This document shows positions 36,234-45,771 of a stretch of 64,000 nt of DNA, piece after piece; the stretch's first letter is position 1; each line of letters opens with the position of its first letter. The notes below the pieces were generated by a model. The model was given only the letters and a program-made list of their open reading frames with translations, ran no database searches and was not told where the DNA came from. A program made the position numbers and the translations under genes. The stretch spans positions 682,001 through 746,000 of the forward strand of contig CBDBCK010000028.1 of NCBI GenBank assembly GCA_965203345.1, read 5' to 3'. The DNA is from CBDBCK01 sp965203345 (lineage in GTDB: Bacteria > Chloroflexota > Dehalococcoidia > Lucifugimonadales > Lucifugimonadaceae).

Positions 36234-38438
36234 ATGTTGGAGAAACTAGCCTCCTTAATCTACCACAGAAGGTGGTCGATCGTAATCTTTTGGGTTGTCT
36301 TGACCGCCGTTACTGCTCCTCTGGCGTTGCAAGCTGATCGCTTCTTAGTACCGGGCGGATTCGTCTCCGAGTCGTTTCCATCTGTGCAGGCAGCGCAGAT
36401 CTTTGAGCAGAAGTTGGACAGCCCAACGTTCGGCGTAGAGATACTCTTTTATCATCCGGAGCTCACCGCTTACGATGACGGCTTCATATCTGGCGTTCTA
36501 TCCGCTATAGAACCTCTCAAGGATTATCAGGAAGTAACGTCCGTTGACTCCCATCTGGATAACCCTCAGCGCGTCTCCACTGACGGGCATACAGTCGTAG
36601 CCTCGGTTGGGCTTTCTATCCCTTTGGAGGAATCGGTCGAGTTCACTCAACGCGCACTCTCTGACCTTGACTCTGGGGAACTAGAGACGATAGTAACTGG
36701 CGGCCCGCCTCTTTACAGAGATTTGAGCGTTGCCAGTTCCGAAGACCTGCGCCGGGGTGAGATAATCGCCTTGCCTCTAGCAACTGTAGCTCTCCTGGTA
36801 GTGTTCGGGACACTGACGGCGGCGGTGATGCCCGTGGCGGTTGGAGGAGCTGGTACCGCCTTGGGGCTGTCCGCTTTATTTCTGGTCTCACTCGTAGACG
36901 ACGTTTCTATATTTTCTCTCAATATAGCGTCAATACTTGGTATAGGTCTAGGCATAGACTACTCTCTCTTCTATACCAGTAGGTTCAAGGAGGAGCTTGC
37001 TCTTGGGCGAACGGTTCGGGAGTCCATCGTGCAGTCGCATAAGTACGCTGGACCAGCTATACTCTTCTCAGCGGCAACCAGCATGATAGGGCTTACAAGC
37101 CTCTTTCTGTTTGAGTTAAACGTTCTGCGTTCTATGGGGATAGGGGCTATCCTAGTCATAATCGCTGCTCTACTTGCCGCTTTTACCCTGCTACCCGCCA
37201 TATTGTCCATAGTAGGGCATAAGATAAACAGGCTCTCGGTAGGTATAAACTGGGCTCGATCAGACCTTTTATGGTCTCCTCTATCAAGGTGGGTTATGAG
37301 ACGTCCCTTGCTGGTACTTATTCCGACGGCGTCCGTGCTACTCCTAATGGCCTTTCCTCTGAAAGATATCCGCTTGGGCGCGCTTGACGCTAACATCTTG
37401 CCTGATTCTTATGAATCACGTCAAGGATTCAACATTATCCAGGAGGAATTCGGAGTCGCTCAGGCTACTCAGATAGTTGCGGGGTACTCGTTTGAGGGTG
37501 ATCCGTTTGATCCGTTGAACATAGTTCATCTTTACGATTATGGCGCGGCACTTGAGGATCTGCCTGGAGTAACTAACGTTATCAGCTTTGTAAATCTTGA
37601 CTCAGCACTAGGACCTGACGATTACGCGTTACTGTACTCTTTACCGGAGTCGGTCGCTGACGGAGAGGCAGCTCAACTTCTGCGGACCTCGGTACGCCAG
37701 GGTTTTGCCGTATTCGTAGTTGAGGCTGACTATCCGGCGTTCTCGCCAGAGGCGCAACGTCTCTCAGCGGAAGTGAGTGCATTACACCCAGAATCCGGCC
37801 AAACGTACATTACTGGAGGGCCGCCAGGAGCGCGGGACCTGATAGGTTCTTTGTACTCTGTGTTTCCATGGGCTGCATTAGCGGTTATATGTATAACTTA
37901 CGTCTCACTCCTTATACTTTTCCGCTCTTTGGTTCTGCCCTTAAAGGCCGTTCTGCTGAACGTGCTGAGCATAGCTGCGAGCTACGGCGCTTTGGTTTTT
38001 GTCTTTCAGCAAGGTAACTTCAGTGGGCTCCTGGATTTTCAGTCCGCCGGCGTCGTTGAGGCTACAACCCCGATAGTGCTTTTTGCAATACTATTTGGTC
38101 TAAGTATGGACTATGAAATATTTCTGCTTGCGCGCGTATCAGAGTCGTATCGCAAGACCGGCAACAATACTGAGGCGGTGGCGCAAGGACTACGCAAAAG
38201 CGGGCTGATAATCACTGGTGCCGCATCGATATTGATAATAGTGGCGTCCGCGTTTGTCCTCGCCGATGTGCTTGTGGTGCAGATGATAGGATTCGGCTTA
38301 GCGTTGGCCATATTCATAGACGTTACGCTAGTTCGGGCGTTAGCAGCTCCAGCAATAATGAGACTGGCCGGCAAGTGGAATTGGTATCTACCTCGTCGAC
38401 TGGACCGTATACTTCCCAAATGGGGTGACGTTGCTTAG
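36234..38438 (+). CDS. MMPL-family RND-type membrane transporter
   Basis: The 734-residue protein has the MMPL layout: one N-terminal helix, a periplasmic/extracellular loop of about 150 residues, a block of five to six helices, a second loop, and a second helix block. ILGIGLGIDYSLFYTSRFKEEL near residues 233-254 and LFGLSMDYEIFLLARVSE near 620-637 are the paired Gly-x-x-x-Asp-Tyr motifs that carry the proton relay. Members export lipids, hopanoids or carotenoid-like molecules. A ten-base palindrome TGGACGTCCA lies at 36211-36220, just before ATG. Its 3' end overlaps the lipoprotein gene by 14 bases. Confidence 0.9.
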   Translation: MLEKLASLIYHRRWSIVIFWVVLTAVTAPLALQADRFLVPGGFVSESFPSVQAAQIFEQKLDSPTFGVEILFYHPELTAYDDGFISGVLSAIEPLKDYQEVTSVDSHLDNPQRVSTDGHTVVASVGLSIPLEESVEFTQRALSDLDSGELETIVTGGPPLYRDLSVASSEDLRRGEIIALPLATVALLVVFGTLTAAVMPVAVGGAGTALGLSALFLVSLVDDVSIFSLNIASILGIGLGIDYSLFYTSRFKEELALGRTVRESIVQSHKYAGPAILFSAATSMIGLTSLFLFELNVLRSMGIGAILVIIAALLAAFTLLPAILSIVGHKINRLSVGINWARSDLLWSPLSRWVMRRPLLVLIPTASVLLLMAFPLKDIRLGALDANILPDSYESRQGFNIIQEEFGVAQATQIVAGYSFEGDPFDPLNIVHLYDYGAALEDLPGVTNVISFVNLDSALGPDDYALLYSLPESVADGEAAQLLRTSVRQGFAVFVVEADYPAFSPEAQRLSAEVSALHPESGQTYITGGPPGARDLIGSLYSVFPWAALAVICITYVSLLILFRSLVLPLKAVLLNVLSIAASYGALVFVFQQGNFSGLLDFQSAGVVEATTPIVLFAILFGLSMDYEIFLLARVSESYRKTGNNTEAVAQGLRKSGLIITGAASILIIVASAFVLADVLVVQMIGFGLALAIFIDVTLVRALAAPAIMRLAGKWNWYLPRRLDRILPKWGDVA

Positions 38439-39510
38439 GCTTGCTTCTCTCCTATTGGGTATTGCTGCACTGACGGCGGCGTGTATCCCCAACGTTGCAC
38501 CCCGTCCCGTCCCTACAGCCTCTCCACCTGAACCCACCTCTGTGCCGCGACCTCTCGTATTTCCCTCAGACGAAGTAGGGCACAACGACAGAATAGAATG
38601 GTGGTACTACAACGGTCATCTAACGTCTGAATCCGGCATGGAGTTCGGCTACCATTTCGTGGTTTTCAAGCAGCAAATAGGCGAAGACCGCAATGCCTTT
38701 GCTGGTCAGTTTTCGCTCTCCGATGTTAGAGCCCAACGCCGTAAGCAAGGAGAGGTTGCCACTGCCCGCCCTATATTTTCCTCGTCGCCGGAAGCCTTGT
38801 CTCTAAAGATATTCGACTGGCAGCTGAACATAGACGAAGCCGGGCATCGGTTAGCCGCTGAGAACTCAGATGGAGACTGGGTAGATCTGCGTGCCGTGCC
38901 GACTACTCCAATGATGATCCACCACGAGGATGGCTGGTTCGGATATCTCGATCTGGGATGGAGCTACTACTATTCTTGGCCTCGTATGAGGACGGAGGGC
39001 ACAATCTCGATAGACGGGGTCGCATATGAGGTGAGCGGTGAAACTTGGTTTGATCATCAATGGGGAGATTTTTATTTTGTCGGCTATCCTTCGGGGTGGC
39101 AGTGGTTCGCCGTGCAGTTTGAGAACGGTGGCTCCCTGATGGTGACCGAAGCCAGGGACTTGGACGGTAAACCCAGCCTCATTTACGCAACCTATCAGAC
39201 TCCTGAAGGAGAAAACATTCACATAGATCAGGACGTGGTAGTGGAACAGCTGGACTTCTGGGAAAGCCCTCACACGGGCGCAACCTACCCCATCCGATGG
39301 CGGCTGAATGTCCCTGAAATTGGGGCAGATCTTCTAGTAAACTCTTTGTTCAATGACCAAGAGGTAAACGCAGAATACTCCCAAATTTCAATATATTGGG
39401 AAGGTAAAGTCTCCGTTGAAGGAACTTTACGGAATTCTCCCGCTAAAGGTCAAGCATTCGTTGAGCTTAGTGGTTACGTACAGCCTGCTCCACTTCCATG
39501 GAAGCCTTGA
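38425..39510 (+). CDS. Secreted lipocalin/CrtC (AttH-like) lipoprotein
   Basis: The 361-residue protein has a lipoprotein signal peptide, with lipobox LTAAC and the modified Cys at residue 20, then a Pro-rich linker. The body matches carotenoid 1,2-hydratase/AttH-type lipocalin folds: DRIEWWYYNGHL near residues 53-64, FGYHFVVFKQ near 72-81, GETWFDHQWGDFY near 209-221 and GWQWFAVQFENG near 228-239. These proteins handle lipids or terpenoids on the outer face. The start is GTG, inside the end of the MMPL gene, so a joint lipid-export function is plausible but inferred. Confidence 0.85.
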   Translation: MTLLRLASLLLGIAALTAACIPNVAPRPVPTASPPEPTSVPRPLVFPSDEVGHNDRIEWWYYNGHLTSESGMEFGYHFVVFKQQIGEDRNAFAGQFSLSDVRAQRRKQGEVATARPIFSSSPEALSLKIFDWQLNIDEAGHRLAAENSDGDWVDLRAVPTTPMMIHHEDGWFGYLDLGWSYYYSWPRMRTEGTISIDGVAYEVSGETWFDHQWGDFYFVGYPSGWQWFAVQFENGGSLMVTEARDLDGKPSLIYATYQTPEGENIHIDQDVVVEQLDFWESPHTGATYPIRWRLNVPEIGADLLVNSLFNDQEVNAEYSQISIYWEGKVSVEGTLRNSPAKGQAFVELSGYVQPAPLPWKP

Positions 39511-39589
39511 CGTCCGCGCTCGCCTAAAATTTATGATAAGGCTGCTCATAGCCGCGCAACTTTCCACTTCTTCTTATAACCTTTGGAAT

Positions 39590-40093
39590 ATGCCTTACAA
39601 AGTAACTGCTGACACCTATAAGCGTGCATGGTCTAGGTTTGTTACCGGCGTCTCGATAATTACTACCGGGACGGAAGATGATCTCCATGGCATGACCGCA
39701 AATGGGATAGCCTCGGTATCACTTGAACCACCGCTTGCTTTGGTCTCGGTGGATAAACGCCGGAACACACATGACCGAATAATTAGTTTTACAAGCTTTG
39801 GGATAAGTATCCTGAAAGTAGAAGACGAACCGGTGGCAGTTCATTTTGCCTCACCCGCCGAGATGAGGCCCGATACGTCTCCCGATCTGATGCGACGACT
39901 CGGCGGTTCTATGGTGATAACTAACGCGCTGGCGGCGTTCGACTGCCGAGTGATATCGACTTGTGAAGTCGTAGATCATACGATTTTTATAGGTGAGACG
40001 GAAGCTGCTTTCTTCTCTGACGGGACGCCTTTGTTGTGGAACAGGAGCCGTTTTGATGTTCCTAGAGCTGACCCATCCACATTGTGCGAATAG
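39590..40093 (+). CDS. Flavin reductase-like (FMN-binding split barrel) protein
   Basis: The 167-residue protein has the flavin-reductase-domain core YKRAWSRFVTGVSIITT at the N-terminus, GMTANGIASVSLEPPLALVSVDK near residues 35-57, and a final CEVVDHTIFIGETEA strand pair. Such enzymes make reduced FMN for two-component monooxygenases such as the LLM protein in this window. I chose ATG at 39590 because the family starts there. The frame is open further upstream, inside and past the previous gene. It overlaps the glycosyltransferase start by 10 bases. Confidence 0.85.
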   Translation: MPYKVTADTYKRAWSRFVTGVSIITTGTEDDLHGMTANGIASVSLEPPLALVSVDKRRNTHDRIISFTSFGISILKVEDEPVAVHFASPAEMRPDTSPDLMRRLGGSMVITNALAAFDCRVISTCEVVDHTIFIGETEAAFFSDGTPLLWNRSRFDVPRADPSTLCE

Positions 40094-41478
40094 CCGCCAT
40101 CTCAATAACCCCCCTACTGCCTTCAGCGACAATAGGAGGCTCCCAAAAGATCATGACGGAGGTGGTGTCTGCTCTTTCAGAGTCTGCTAACGATGTACGT
40201 GTCCTATGCAGCGAATCGGAGATGAACCGCGGTGGTTTTGATATAAGTGGTGCACGAGTAGAGCCTAAACTTTTGACGGAGAGTTTTCCTACGCCTTGGA
40301 AAATATCGCCTTCACGCTTTGCCAAGACGATTAACGCCTTGGAAGAGGTCTCTGCATGGGCGGATAGACTTTACCTACATGGTGACGCGTTGTATCCTCG
40401 TTATGCTCTCCAAGGCAAGCCCATAGTTCGAGCAGTCCACGACTTGGTTTATGCTGAAGCGATGATTTCGATGTTTGCTCTCTCTGCCAAATTAACTATA
40501 GTCCCGAGCCTCTACATGAAAGCATGTATAGAGACAGTGGTCTCCCAGAAAGAGAAGGTGGTAGTTATAAAGAACGGAACGACTGTCCCCGCTGATCCGG
40601 TCCCTCGTCCTCCATCTGGAGTAGCTCCTCGATCAAAAGGGGACATTGTTCTCCTTTTTCCTCATCGCCCTGAACCTACGAAAGGTTTTGCCGAGGCGCT
40701 CTGCATCGCTGAACGGCTCGCAGGCCTGAAGCCCCACCGCCGAGTACGGTTATTGGCGGCCTACTTTCCAGATATAAACTCCTATGATCGCCTGAATTTG
40801 ACAGCTGCTGTAATGTACTCTACGGCGGCAAAGGTTGCTCCTTCCGTAACACTGGAGATATTTGAATGGCTGCTGCCCGAAGATATGCCAGGGTGTTACG
40901 CTTTTTCAGACGTGGTTCTGTGTCCGGGGTCGTTTGTAGAATCCTTCGGGCTTGTGCCAATTGAAAGCGTCGCCGTCGGCACGCCCGCGGTAGTGTCCAA
41001 AGTGGGAGCCTATCGCACCTTGTCCGACGTTCCCGGGGTGCACCTTTTCTCTTACTGCGACGTGGCTGTTGCGGCGCGCATAATAGCTGAATGTCTGGAC
41101 TGCAGAGACGACACTACAGGTATGCGTTCTTTTATTGAGCTCAACTTCAGCAAAGCTGATATGCTGTCCCGTTACATTGAGGCTATAACCGGACCGATTC
41201 CGCCCAAACCAGAGGAGAGGAGTCCGCGTCTAATTATGAGTCCAGACTCTATACCAAGCCGCGTCGTTCTAGTGCCTTGGTGCTTCTCCGAAGCAGGTCG
41301 TATATGGGATGATTACGCGGGTAGATGGCGTAAGGAGTTCCCAGCGCTGGCAAAGGTCGCGTCCCATGAGACACGCGATGACGGTTTTGAAAAGGCTTTA
41401 TTGCCTCCGAATGAACTTGCCCAAGCTGTTACATTTTCGATGTTGGCACACCCGGCTGAGCAGAATCAACCGAACTGA
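40084..41478 (+). CDS. GT4-like glycosyltransferase
   Basis: The 464-residue protein has the GT-B plan of family 4 glycosyltransferases. The N-terminal MRIAAISITPLLPSATIGGSQ carries the glycine-rich acceptor loop. The C-terminal half has LFPHRPEPTKGF near residue 193 and VLCPGSFVESFGLVPIESVA near 278, followed by GTPAVVSKVG. The E-x7-E nucleotide-sugar motif is therefore present. The start is GTG, overlapping the flavin reductase gene by 10 bases. The last 60 residues are an extra domain of unknown role. Acceptor unknown. Confidence 0.85.
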   Translation: MRIAAISITPLLPSATIGGSQKIMTEVVSALSESANDVRVLCSESEMNRGGFDISGARVEPKLLTESFPTPWKISPSRFAKTINALEEVSAWADRLYLHGDALYPRYALQGKPIVRAVHDLVYAEAMISMFALSAKLTIVPSLYMKACIETVVSQKEKVVVIKNGTTVPADPVPRPPSGVAPRSKGDIVLLFPHRPEPTKGFAEALCIAERLAGLKPHRRVRLLAAYFPDINSYDRLNLTAAVMYSTAAKVAPSVTLEIFEWLLPEDMPGCYAFSDVVLCPGSFVESFGLVPIESVAVGTPAVVSKVGAYRTLSDVPGVHLFSYCDVAVAARIIAECLDCRDDTTGMRSFIELNFSKADMLSRYIEAITGPIPPKPEERSPRLIMSPDSIPSRVVLVPWCFSEAGRIWDDYAGRWRKEFPALAKVASHETRDDGFEKALLPPNELAQAVTFSMLAHPAEQNQPN

Positions 41479-42194
41479 AGAAGCAGACCAAAAGAGACAC
41501 TTTGATACTGTTGGACATGGATGCTCCAACTTACTTGAACGAACATATAATGCCTTCTGCATGTATCTTGTTGAAGAGATCTCCTAAAAGTGTGTCTTTC
41601 GTAAGAAAGTGACTTGAGTTATCTCAAAACAAGCGCATCATTACGGATGATGAAAACGTACGGGTAAGCCGAACTACTCTGGATTTTATTACCACAGAAC
41701 TCAAGCTCTTCTTACTTTGATTTATATTCGACTCGGTTTCTTGAATTATGATTATACGTCACTTGATCAATATTTGTTTGCATTTAACAGATTATCTTCT
41801 GAATTCAACTCAACCGATCTATTAATATTGGCTATAAGTACACACAAAAAACAGTAAGACTGTTTTCAGGATTATATACAGATTATTGGCCAACTCTCTT
41901 GTTATAAAATGCATTATAAATATTACGATCTTACTTTAAAAATGGCAAAAAGATACAGATGTATTCCGTTATGTATTGCTGAAGGATAGAAGAATAAGAC
42001 GTAATATAAGAAACTGACTTATGTTTGTTAAGAAATTAAACCGTGTATTTCATAAACCTTTCCAAGTTATCAAAAAAGCTCAAAGGTGAATAATCAAGAT
42101 GTCCACATGAGTTTAACGATTGCTGAGACATAATGCTGCCGCAGTGACGTAAAATATATATTGTAATGCTTTGCTTATATACGGAACCCCTTGA
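41479..42194. other. Long AT-rich intergenic region
   Basis: No supported gene is seen in these 716 bases, the largest gap in the window. It is far more AT-rich than the flanking genes. It contains a perfect eight-base inverted repeat AAAACAGT-AAG-ACTGTTTT at 41848-41866. Possible uses are the promoter of the pnt operon, a small RNA, or decayed DNA. Confidence 0.5.
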
Positions 42195-43337
42195 TTGAAG
42201 ATAGCTTCTGTTAAAGAGACTTGGCCGGGCGAACGTAGGGTAGCAGTTTCTCCTTCTCTGTCTGCGCGTTTGGTTGCTCGTGGTCACGAAGTAACGGTTC
42301 AGACGGGCGTCGGAGAGCTGGCTGGCTTCTCGGACAGGGATTACTTAGATGCTGCTGGTGTGCATATCGTAGATGACGGCTTGGGTGCCGTGAGAGATGC
42401 TGACTTGCTCCTTAAGGTGCGGTCTCCTTCATTTGAAGAGATAGCTGCGTTAGGTGAAAATTCTTGCGTCATAGGTTTTCTAGACGTGAGGACGGATACG
42501 TCTTGCGTGGAACGTTTGGTTGCTTGTGGGGTTTCTGCGCTCGCAATGGAGATGGTTCCTCGTACGGCGCGTGCGCAAAGCATCGACGCTTTGTCTTCAC
42601 AGTCCTCTATTTCAGGCTATAAGGCTGCTCTGTTAGGGGCAAGTATGTTGGGCAAATACTTCCCAATGCTCATGACGGCGGCTGGCACGATTCCTCCTGC
42701 GCGAGTGTTGGTGCTTGGCGCGGGTGTTGCTGGTTTACAGGCACTTGCTACTGCGCGTCGTTTGGGAGCCGCGGTGGAGGCGTTTGACGTGAGGAGCGCG
42801 GCAGCAGAGCAGGTACAATCGCTTGGTGCTAAGTTTATCTTCTTGCCGGATGTGAAGGACGCAGAATCTTCGGGAGGATACGCACGAGCTCAGTCCCAAG
42901 ACGAACAGGAGCGGGTACAGGACTTTTTAGCCCCTTACGTGAAGGCCGCCGACTGCGTAATAACTACAGCTGCTATCCCTGGGAAGCGCGCTCCGGTACT
43001 AATACTGAAGGAAACAGTTGCAGATATGAGGCCGGGCTCAGTCATAGTGGACTTGTCAGCTGATACAGGTGGAAACTGTGAACTGTCTAAACTTGGCGAG
43101 ACGGTCTCGACTGAAGGCGGCTCCGTAGTTGCACCAATGAATCTCCCTTCTGATATGCCTCTTCATGCGAGTGAGCTTTACTCCCGTAACATTGGTTCTC
43201 TTGTGGAGTTACTTGAAGGCGAGCAAGGGGAGTTAATGGTGAACTTGGAGGATGAAGTGGTGTCCGCCATGTGTGTTGCCTATCAAGGTGAAATGAGAAT
43301 ATCTAAGGTACAGCCCAACTTAGGAGAAGAGAGTTGA
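42195..43337 (+). CDS. pntAA: NAD(P) transhydrogenase subunit alpha part 1
   Basis: The 380-residue soluble NAD(H)-binding domain I begins KIASVKETWPGERRVAVSP, the alanine dehydrogenase/PNT N-terminal signature. The RQD-like loop reads RAQSIDALSSQSSISGYKA near residues 124-142. The Rossmann motif VLVLGAGVAGLQAL is near 170-183, followed by the acidic end FDVRS that selects NAD. TTG is the start, the only fitting one. It is separate from the small membrane subunit, giving the three-gene arrangement. Confidence 0.93.
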   Translation: MKIASVKETWPGERRVAVSPSLSARLVARGHEVTVQTGVGELAGFSDRDYLDAAGVHIVDDGLGAVRDADLLLKVRSPSFEEIAALGENSCVIGFLDVRTDTSCVERLVACGVSALAMEMVPRTARAQSIDALSSQSSISGYKAALLGASMLGKYFPMLMTAAGTIPPARVLVLGAGVAGLQALATARRLGAAVEAFDVRSAAAEQVQSLGAKFIFLPDVKDAESSGGYARAQSQDEQERVQDFLAPYVKAADCVITTAAIPGKRAPVLILKETVADMRPGSVIVDLSADTGGNCELSKLGETVSTEGGSVVAPMNLPSDMPLHASELYSRNIGSLVELLEGEQGELMVNLEDEVVSAMCVAYQGEMRISKVQPNLGEES

Positions 43338-43636
43338 ACGAGACTTTACTCTTGCTTTTTACGGTATTTGTGCTTTCTCTTTTTCTGGGCTACGAGGTCA
43401 TAACAAAAGTGCCGCCTACGCTTCACACTCCGCTTATGTCTGGCACTAATGCCATCTCTGGGATAGTCATTGCCGGTGCGTTACTTGCTGCAGGACGCAC
43501 AGATGGTGGGACGATTACCGTTGTGCTTGGAACTGTGGCCGCGACACTCGCCACGATTAACGTGGTTGGGGGGTTCGTGGTTACCGACAGGATGCTTGCA
43601 CTTTTCGATTCGAGTGGAAATAGGCCAGAAAACTGA
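43334..43636 (+). CDS. pntAB: NAD(P) transhydrogenase subunit alpha part 2
   Basis: The 100-residue protein has three membrane helices with conserved VPPTLHTPLMSGTNAISGI near residues 26-44, the membrane helix set of domain II. The start codon overlaps the stop of pntAA and its last base overlaps the start of pntB, so the three subunits are translated in step. Confidence 0.93.
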   Translation: MNETLLLLFTVFVLSLFLGYEVITKVPPTLHTPLMSGTNAISGIVIAGALLAAGRTDGGTITVVLGTVAATLATINVVGGFVVTDRMLALFDSSGNRPEN

Positions 43637-45096
43637 TGGACTTGGCTTTTGATTTGTGGCTGGCAATGCCAGAACGCGGGCAGGCCTTCATGTATGCTCG
43701 GGACGCTGCTTATATTTTGTCTGCAGCTCTTTTTATACTAGGTATAAGCCGACTCTCATCTCCGCATACTGCGAGGAACGGCAACAGACTCGCCGCTCTA
43801 GGAATGGCCATAGCGATGGGTGCTACGCTTGCGAGCTTGAACGTGCAAATATGGTGGACTTTAGTATTAGGGACGGTTGTAGGGGCTGCTATAGGGCTGG
43901 TTCTGGCCCGGTCGGTTAAGTTCACGGCTATGCCTCAACTCGTGGCAATATTCAATGGACTTGGTGGCGGAGCCTCAGCGTTATTGGCCTCAGCGGAAGC
44001 GACCAGAGCGACGGTAGGTGATGTTTTTGTAACCGCATTGGGCGGCGTAGAGGCTGCAAGCGTAACGCTCTCTGTGCTCATAGGTGCCGTTACGTTTACA
44101 GGATCGCTTATAGCGTTCGGTAAACTTCAAGGATTAATCCCTTCACAACCTGTGATATTTCCCTTTCGCAATATTTTCAACGGTACTCTACTTATTGCCG
44201 TCGTAGTTGTAGCTGGGGTCGGCGCATTTACTTTTACCCAAATCCCTGATGATGCTCTGATGTTCCTACTTATCGCTGGAGTGCTTGCCGTTATTTTAGG
44301 GATTTCGCTGGTGCTTCCTATAGGAGGGGCGGATATGCCGGTGGTGGTAGCGATTCTCAATTCTTATTCGGGACTGGCTGCTGCTGCTGCTGGTTTCGCC
44401 TTGGGTAATACCATATTGATAGTTGCGGGTTCACTTGTGGGTGCGTCCGGCTTGATACTGACTAGGATTATGACTAGGGCCATGAACCGTTCCCTTATGA
44501 ACGTGATGCTGGGTGGGTTCGGGAATCAGGGTAATGACTCTAGAACAACCGTTGATGAGACTAAAGCCGTTCGCTCAGTAACCGCTGAAGATGCTGCGAT
44601 AGTAATGGGTTACGCTCGGTCGGTAATATTCGTGCCGGGTTATGGTTTGGCAGTAGCGCAGGCTCAACATGCGGTGAGAGAGTTGGCGGATCTGTTGAAG
44701 GAACGGGGGACACAGGTAAGGTACGCCATACACCCCGTAGCTGGCAGGATGCCCGGCCATATGAACATTCTTTTGGCGGAGGCAAATGTCCCTTACGAAG
44801 ACTTGAAATCCTTGGAAGAGATAAACAATGAGTTTAACGCCGCCGATGTGGCGGTGGTGATAGGGGCAAACGACGTGGTAAATCCCGCGGCGCGTCAAGA
44901 TGCTTCTTCCCCCATATATGGTATGCCTATACTGAACGCTGACAGAGCAAAATCGACGTTGATATTGAAGCGGTCGTTGGCGTCCGGGTTTTCGGGCATA
45001 GAAAACGACCTGTTCTATAGTGATAAGAGTATGATGCTCTTCGGCGACGCTAAAGACTCTGTAGAATCAATGTCCAAGGAAATAAAAGAACTATAA
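43636..45096 (+). CDS. pntB: NAD(P) transhydrogenase subunit beta
   Basis: The 486-residue subunit has about nine membrane helices of domain II, then the NADP(H)-binding domain III. The signature VIFVPGYGLAVAQAQHAVRE near residues 330-349 and RYAIHPVAGRMPGHMNILLAEA near 356-377 bind NADP, followed by ADVAVVIGANDVVNPAA. The complex couples proton entry to hydride transfer from NADH to NADP, supplying NADPH, which would suit the reductive and flavin enzymes here. Start ATG. Confidence 0.94.
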   Translation: MDLAFDLWLAMPERGQAFMYARDAAYILSAALFILGISRLSSPHTARNGNRLAALGMAIAMGATLASLNVQIWWTLVLGTVVGAAIGLVLARSVKFTAMPQLVAIFNGLGGGASALLASAEATRATVGDVFVTALGGVEAASVTLSVLIGAVTFTGSLIAFGKLQGLIPSQPVIFPFRNIFNGTLLIAVVVVAGVGAFTFTQIPDDALMFLLIAGVLAVILGISLVLPIGGADMPVVVAILNSYSGLAAAAAGFALGNTILIVAGSLVGASGLILTRIMTRAMNRSLMNVMLGGFGNQGNDSRTTVDETKAVRSVTAEDAAIVMGYARSVIFVPGYGLAVAQAQHAVRELADLLKERGTQVRYAIHPVAGRMPGHMNILLAEANVPYEDLKSLEEINNEFNAADVAVVIGANDVVNPAARQDASSPIYGMPILNADRAKSTLILKRSLASGFSGIENDLFYSDKSMMLFGDAKDSVESMSKEIKEL

Positions 45097-45122
45097 GATA
45101 AGGGTATTTTCTTGTAGCTATC

Positions 45123-45195
45123 TGAGCCCTGTGGGATTCGAACCCACGACCTGCGGATTAAAAGTCCGTTGCTCTACCAGCTGAGCTAAGGGCCC
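45123..45195 (-). tRNA. trnK: tRNA-Lys (anticodon TTT)
   Basis: The minus strand folds into a full cloverleaf of 73 bases: acceptor GGGCCCT pairing with AGGGCTC (one G-U pair), D arm GCTC...GAGC, anticodon loop CTTTTAA (TTT), and T arm GTGGG-TTCGAAT-CCCAC. The discriminator base is A and CCA is not encoded. The first pair of the anticodon stem is an A-C mismatch. It sits between pntB and lepB. Confidence 0.96.
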
Positions 45196-45231
45196 TGATT
45201 TAAGGTTACAGTAAGCCTGAACAGACACCCA

Positions 45232-45771
45232 TCAGCTTTGGTCTGTTGAACCTAATATATTTTCGTAAATTAACCAGGTTCGCCCCACTGTATCGTCAAC
45301 ATCCACAAAACCCCATCTTCTGGAGTCGCTTGACTGCGAGCGATTGTCTCCTAACACGAAGAAGCTATCTTCCGGCACTATTATATCCCCTTGACTGAAG
45401 TCGAAGAATATTCCGGCGGACGTTGGTTTTTCACTGAAGTCTGACGGTTCTCCGTTTACGTACACTTTTCCGTTACGTATCGCCACCTTGTCCCCAGGTA
45501 AAGCTATGAGGCGCTTCACGAAGTCGTTTGTATATCCGTCGGGGGAGTTGAACACTATGATGTCACCTCTTTTAGGTCCTCTGAAAACGTATTCCCCGCC
45601 TATTCGCAGATAGTCGATTCGGCTGACGATTAGATTGTTTCCTGCGTAGATAGAGGGCTCCATACTTGTGCCTTCCACCACAAACCGTACCACCAAAAAC
45701 TGTGCGACGACCAAAATGACCCCTGTCAGTATAATAATCTCCAAAAAAGTACGTAAGTATTTAGGCAACAT
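45232..45771 (-). CDS. lepB: Signal peptidase I
   Basis: The 179-residue membrane serine protease removes signal peptides outside the membrane. One N-terminal helix (about 8-28) is followed by EGTSMEPSI with the nucleophile Ser36. Lys86, in DFVKRLIALPGDKV, is the general base, and the late box is LGDNRSQSSDSRRWGFV. Serine/lysine dyad and boxes B-E are all visible. The length is that of Gram-positive-type enzymes. Downstream of it on the same strand is the tRNA. Confidence 0.94.
   Translation of the reverse strand: MLPKYLRTFLEIIILTGVILVVAQFLVVRFVVEGTSMEPSIYAGNNLIVSRIDYLRIGGEYVFRGPKRGDIIVFNSPDGYTNDFVKRLIALPGDKVAIRNGKVYVNGEPSDFSEKPTSAGIFFDFSQGDIIVPEDSFFVLGDNRSQSSDSRRWGFVDVDDTVGRTWLIYENILGSTDQS

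Noticed and set aside
36643..36955. Minus-strand ORFs inside the MMPL gene
   Set aside because: They are shadows of a clear plus-strand coding region with no initiation signals.
39416..39589. Longer start for the flavin reductase
   Set aside because: The frame overlaps the lipoprotein gene and the family domain begins at 39590.
43656..43919. Plus-strand shadow ORF over pntB
   Set aside because: It lies entirely within pntB in another frame and has no known domain.
45123..45195. Link between the tRNA-Lys gene and the PARIS-like pair (AriB can cut tRNA-Lys)
   Set aside because: The tRNA is an ordinary housekeeping gene 43 kb away from the cluster. There is no positional or sequence evidence for a link.
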